Of a DNA stretch of 64,000 nucleotides, positions 61,890-64,000 are shown one piece after another. The notes below the pieces were generated by a model. The model searched no databases. It worked only from the letters and a program-made list of their open reading frames with translations, and was not told where the DNA came from. The position numbers and the translations under genes are program-made. Source of the DNA: an uncultured Eubacteriales bacterium (GTDB lineage Bacteria; Bacillota; Clostridia; Lachnospirales; Lachnospiraceae); contig UQNS01000005.1 in the NCBI GenBank assembly GCA_900542465.1, positions 1-64,000 of the forward strand, read 5' to 3'. Position 1 is the first letter of the stretch, and every line of letters starts with the position of its first letter.

Positions 61890-62987
61890 ATGTCTAAGTT
61901 GATTAACGTTACAGACGGTTCAACAGATATTTATAATATTAGAATTTCCAATGGGTTTCAGGAGCTTGATGAGCTTCTGAAACCATTTTTGAAATTAGGA
62001 AAGAAAGCTGCCATTATTTCTGATTCTAATGTTGAACCCCTATATGGCAGTGAAGTGAGAAATATTATCGAAAAAATGGGGAATCCCGTTTTTACTTATA
62101 CTTTCCCAGCGGGGGAGGAAAGTAAGACCCTTGATACGATACAGGATATATATGAATTTCTTGTAAGTAATAATTTTGAGCGAAGAGATGTTCTGATCGC
62201 GCTGGGCGGAGGTGTTACAGGCGATCTTACAGGCTTTGCGGCGGCAACATACCTCAGAGGTATATCATTTATTCAGCTTCCGACTACCCTTTTGTCTCAG
62301 ACGGATTCAAGTATCGGCGGAAAGACCGGAGTTGATTTCCGAGGATTTAAAAATATGGTAGGCGCTTTTTACCAGCCGCTTTTATGTTACATGAACATGG
62401 ATACGCTTAAAACGCTGGATAAAAGACAGTATATGTCAGGCTTTGGAGAGATAATAAAGTCTGCCCTGATCAAGGACAGGGACTTCTTTATATGGCTCAC
62501 GGAGCATGTTGATGAGATCATGAGCCTTGAGCCTGATATCGTTGAAGATATGATATATAGAGCCTGCCTTATTAAAAAGGGTGTAGTAGAAAGAGATATA
62601 AAGGAGTCCGGTGAAAGAGCTCTTTTAAATTTCGGACATACTCTGGGACATGCTATAGAGAAATGGACAGATTTTAAGCTGTTCCATGGTGAATGTGTCG
62701 TATTAGGTATGATAGCAGCGCTTGCTATATCAAGAGAAAGGAAATTGATAAGCCGGGAGGATTTTGACAGCGTATATAAATTCTTTATAGACTGCGGATA
62801 CAGATCAAGTATATCTTCTCCTGACATCGATGCAATCATTGCCAGCACGAGATCTGATAAGAAGATGGAAGCAGGTGTCCTTAAATTTATCTTACTTGAT
62901 GGCATTGGAAATGCTAAGATATACAGAGATGTAACTGAGACAGAATTAAGAGACAGTCTCAAAATAGTATCTGACTGGGGGGAATAG
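61890..62987 (+). CDS. aroB: 3-dehydroquinate synthase
   Basis: The 365-residue enzyme makes the shikimate-pathway ring. NAD-binding GGGVTGDLTGFAAATYLRG, TTLLSQTDSSIGGKTGVD, the KGVVERDIKESGERALLNFG loop and the zinc histidine in GHTLGHAIEKWTDFKLFHGE are visible. It is inserted between sepF and lspA, where many relatives carry ylmH and divIVA instead. Confidence 0.95.
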   Translation: MSKLINVTDGSTDIYNIRISNGFQELDELLKPFLKLGKKAAIISDSNVEPLYGSEVRNIIEKMGNPVFTYTFPAGEESKTLDTIQDIYEFLVSNNFERRDVLIALGGGVTGDLTGFAAATYLRGISFIQLPTTLLSQTDSSIGGKTGVDFRGFKNMVGAFYQPLLCYMNMDTLKTLDKRQYMSGFGEIIKSALIKDRDFFIWLTEHVDEIMSLEPDIVEDMIYRACLIKKGVVERDIKESGERALLNFGHTLGHAIEKWTDFKLFHGECVVLGMIAALAISRERKLISREDFDSVYKFFIDCGYRSSISSPDIDAIIASTRSDKKMEAGVLKFILLDGIGNAKIYRDVTETELRDSLKIVSDWGE

Positions 62988-62989
62988 AT

Positions 62990-63487
62990 TTGAAAAAGAA
63001 AATGTTGTTCTTTTTTATCGGGACGGGATTACTGATATTCCTTGACCAGATAACCAAGATAATTGCGGAAGCTCTCTTGAAAGATAAAGAGCCGTTTATT
63101 GTTATTAAGGGTGTTCTGCAGATGTATTATCTTGAAAACAGGGGAGCTGCATGGGGAATGATGCAGGGCGCCCAGATATTCTTCATCATACTTACATTTG
63201 CAGTAATGGGGCTTGTAGTTTACCTTACGGCAAGGATCCCTGCAAGAAAAAGATTTTATCCGCTTACAGTTTTCACAACTCTGATATTTGCGGGAGGGAT
63301 CGGAAATCTTATAGACAGGTGCAGCCTGGGCTATGTAAGAGATTTTATTTATTTTTACGGTATAAACTTTCCTATATTCAACGTGGCGGACATATGTGTC
63401 AGTGTTGGCGTTATTATTCTCGCTGTATGCTTATTGTTTGTTTACCGTGATGAGGATTATAAAGAACTGAAGAAACGGGAGAAATAA
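62990..63487 (+). CDS. lspA: Lipoprotein signal peptidase
   Basis: The 165-residue membrane protease has four helices and catalytic aspartates in AGGIGNLIDRCSLGYVRDF (about 110) and IFNVADICVSVG (about 133), with the conserved YYLENRGAAWGM. It removes signal peptides from prolipoproteins such as MetQ. The start is TTG with GGGGGGAA about six bases upstream. Its stop overlaps the next ATG. Confidence 0.95.
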   Translation: MKKKMLFFFIGTGLLIFLDQITKIIAEALLKDKEPFIVIKGVLQMYYLENRGAAWGMMQGAQIFFIILTFAVMGLVVYLTARIPARKRFYPLTVFTTLIFAGGIGNLIDRCSLGYVRDFIYFYGINFPIFNVADICVSVGVIILAVCLLFVYRDEDYKELKKREK

Positions 63488-64000
63488 TGAAGAGTGATAT
63501 GACCACTGAGCATAATATTTCTGATCCTGATTTTGAAAAAGGCATGCATGCGTTTTCTGTCACTGAAGAAGATGGAGGAAGACGTGTGGATGTCTTTTTG
63601 TCTGAAAAAATGGAAGAGACTTCCAGGTCGGCTGTTCAGAAAGCGGCATCAGAAAAATTATTGTTTGTTAATAATAAAAATGTAAAGAGCAATTATAAAT
63701 TAAAAGTCGGTGATAAGGTAGAAGTCAGGATCTTGGAAAGTGATATACACGAGATACTTCCGGAAGATATTCCTCTCGAAATAGTCTATGAGGACGATGA
63801 TGTAATAGTGGTAAATAAGCCTAAGGGGATGGTGGTGCATCCGGCGCCGGGCCACTACAGCGGAACACTGGTAAATGCGCTTTTATACCACTGCGGAGAC
63901 AAGCTGTCTGATCTGAATGGAGATGAGATCAGGCCAGGGATCGTTCATAGAATAGATAGAGATACTTCGGGATTACTTGTATGCGCTAAGACAAATGAAG
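63487..64000 (+). CDS. rluD: RluA/RluD-family pseudouridine synthase, 3' end outside window
   Basis: The visible 171 residues contain an S4 RNA-binding domain (about 27-90: GGRRVDVFLSEKMEETSRSA) and the start of the catalytic domain, with KPKGMVVHPAPGHYSGTLVN and the catalytic-aspartate motif IVHRIDRDTSGLLV at about 155-168. The ATG overlaps the lspA stop (TAATG), and GGGAG lies before it. The pairing with lspA is the usual one in Firmicutes. Family membership is firm, and the exact 23S target is inferred. Confidence 0.93.
   Translation, partial: MKSDMTTEHNISDPDFEKGMHAFSVTEEDGGRRVDVFLSEKMEETSRSAVQKAASEKLLFVNNKNVKSNYKLKVGDKVEVRILESDIHEILPEDIPLEIVYEDDDVIVVNKPKGMVVHPAPGHYSGTLVNALLYHCGDKLSDLNGDEIRPGIVHRIDRDTSGLLVCAKTNE

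Noticed and set aside
1..64000. CRISPR arrays, tRNA or rRNA genes and long tandem repeats
   Set aside because: None was seen on reading both strands. A dedicated tRNA scan was not possible here.

Overview
This window is a chromosomal segment of a low-to-moderate GC member of the Firmicutes, class Clostridia. It most likely comes from the family Lachnospiraceae. The evidence is a six-cysteine SCIFF precursor with its radical SAM maturase, a tetrahydrofolate riboswitch in front of an ECF-type folT, a zinc-ribbon-tailed MscL, AGGAGG-type ribosome binding sites throughout, and a radC-mreBCD-PBP2-RodA cell-wall cluster. I cannot name genus or species from sequence alone. No rRNA, tRNA or CRISPR array was seen.

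Layout. 1-2.7 kb is a graveyard: a remnant of a tailed-phage packaging/head module (frameshifted terminase small subunit, truncated large subunit, tail end of a head-module gene), an IS3-type transposase scrap, and the 3' part of an ABC-transporter ATPase gene with two in-frame stops. 2.7-4.75 kb (minus strand) pairs a zinc-dependent secondary-alcohol dehydrogenase with a COG0523 metallochaperone-type GTPase. 4.9-8.4 kb holds the ranthipeptide locus (SCIFF peptide, internal terminator, SPASM maturase) followed by recJ. 8.4-11.8 kb (minus) has a membrane acyltransferase, a CLC-type antiporter, a CYTH protein and HU. 12-20.6 kb (plus) is metabolic: Nnr, alanine racemase, a CBS/CorC protein, O-acetylhomoserine sulfhydrylase, ilvN-ilvC, MecA and an S66 peptidase. 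20.6-26.4 kb (minus, except trmL) has GtrA, a small zinc-finger protein, and an operon of mutS2 with an OmpR/HisKA two-component pair whose kinase gene runs tail-to-tail into trmL. 26.6-31.6 kb (plus) has a triad-less HtrA-like membrane PDZ protein, YhaM, RlmD and an orphan glycosyltransferase. 31.7-34.1 kb is a decayed FUSC transporter plus TetR regulator with an intact-looking operator. 34.1-36.7 kb (minus) is metNIQ. 36.9-39.6 kb is the THF riboswitch, folT, folC and mscL.

From 39.7 kb to the right edge all genes lie on the plus strand with tiny gaps or overlaps. They are proB, an unrecognised possibly propeller-like protein, 5-formyl-THF cyclo-ligase, proA, miaB, mutS, mutL, miaA, a methionine gamma-lyase-family enzyme, radC, mreB, mreC, mreD, PBP2 with a very large insertion, RodA, a HlyD-like membrane protein, the YggS-type PLP protein, sepF, aroB, lspA and an rluD-type pseudouridine synthase cut by the window edge. 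This block ties proline and folate metabolism, tRNA modification, mismatch repair and cell elongation/division into one direction of transcription.

The most interesting items are the SCIFF locus with a terminator between peptide and maturase, the HtrA-like protein lacking all three catalytic residues, the unrecognised gene inside the proBA/folate operon, the dehydrogenase-COG0523 pair, the zinc-ribbon MscL, and the SD-sequestering switch behind the THF riboswitch. None of them is clearly a wholly new system. Start sites were set by ribosome binding sites where possible, and several are earlier or later than the longest open frame.
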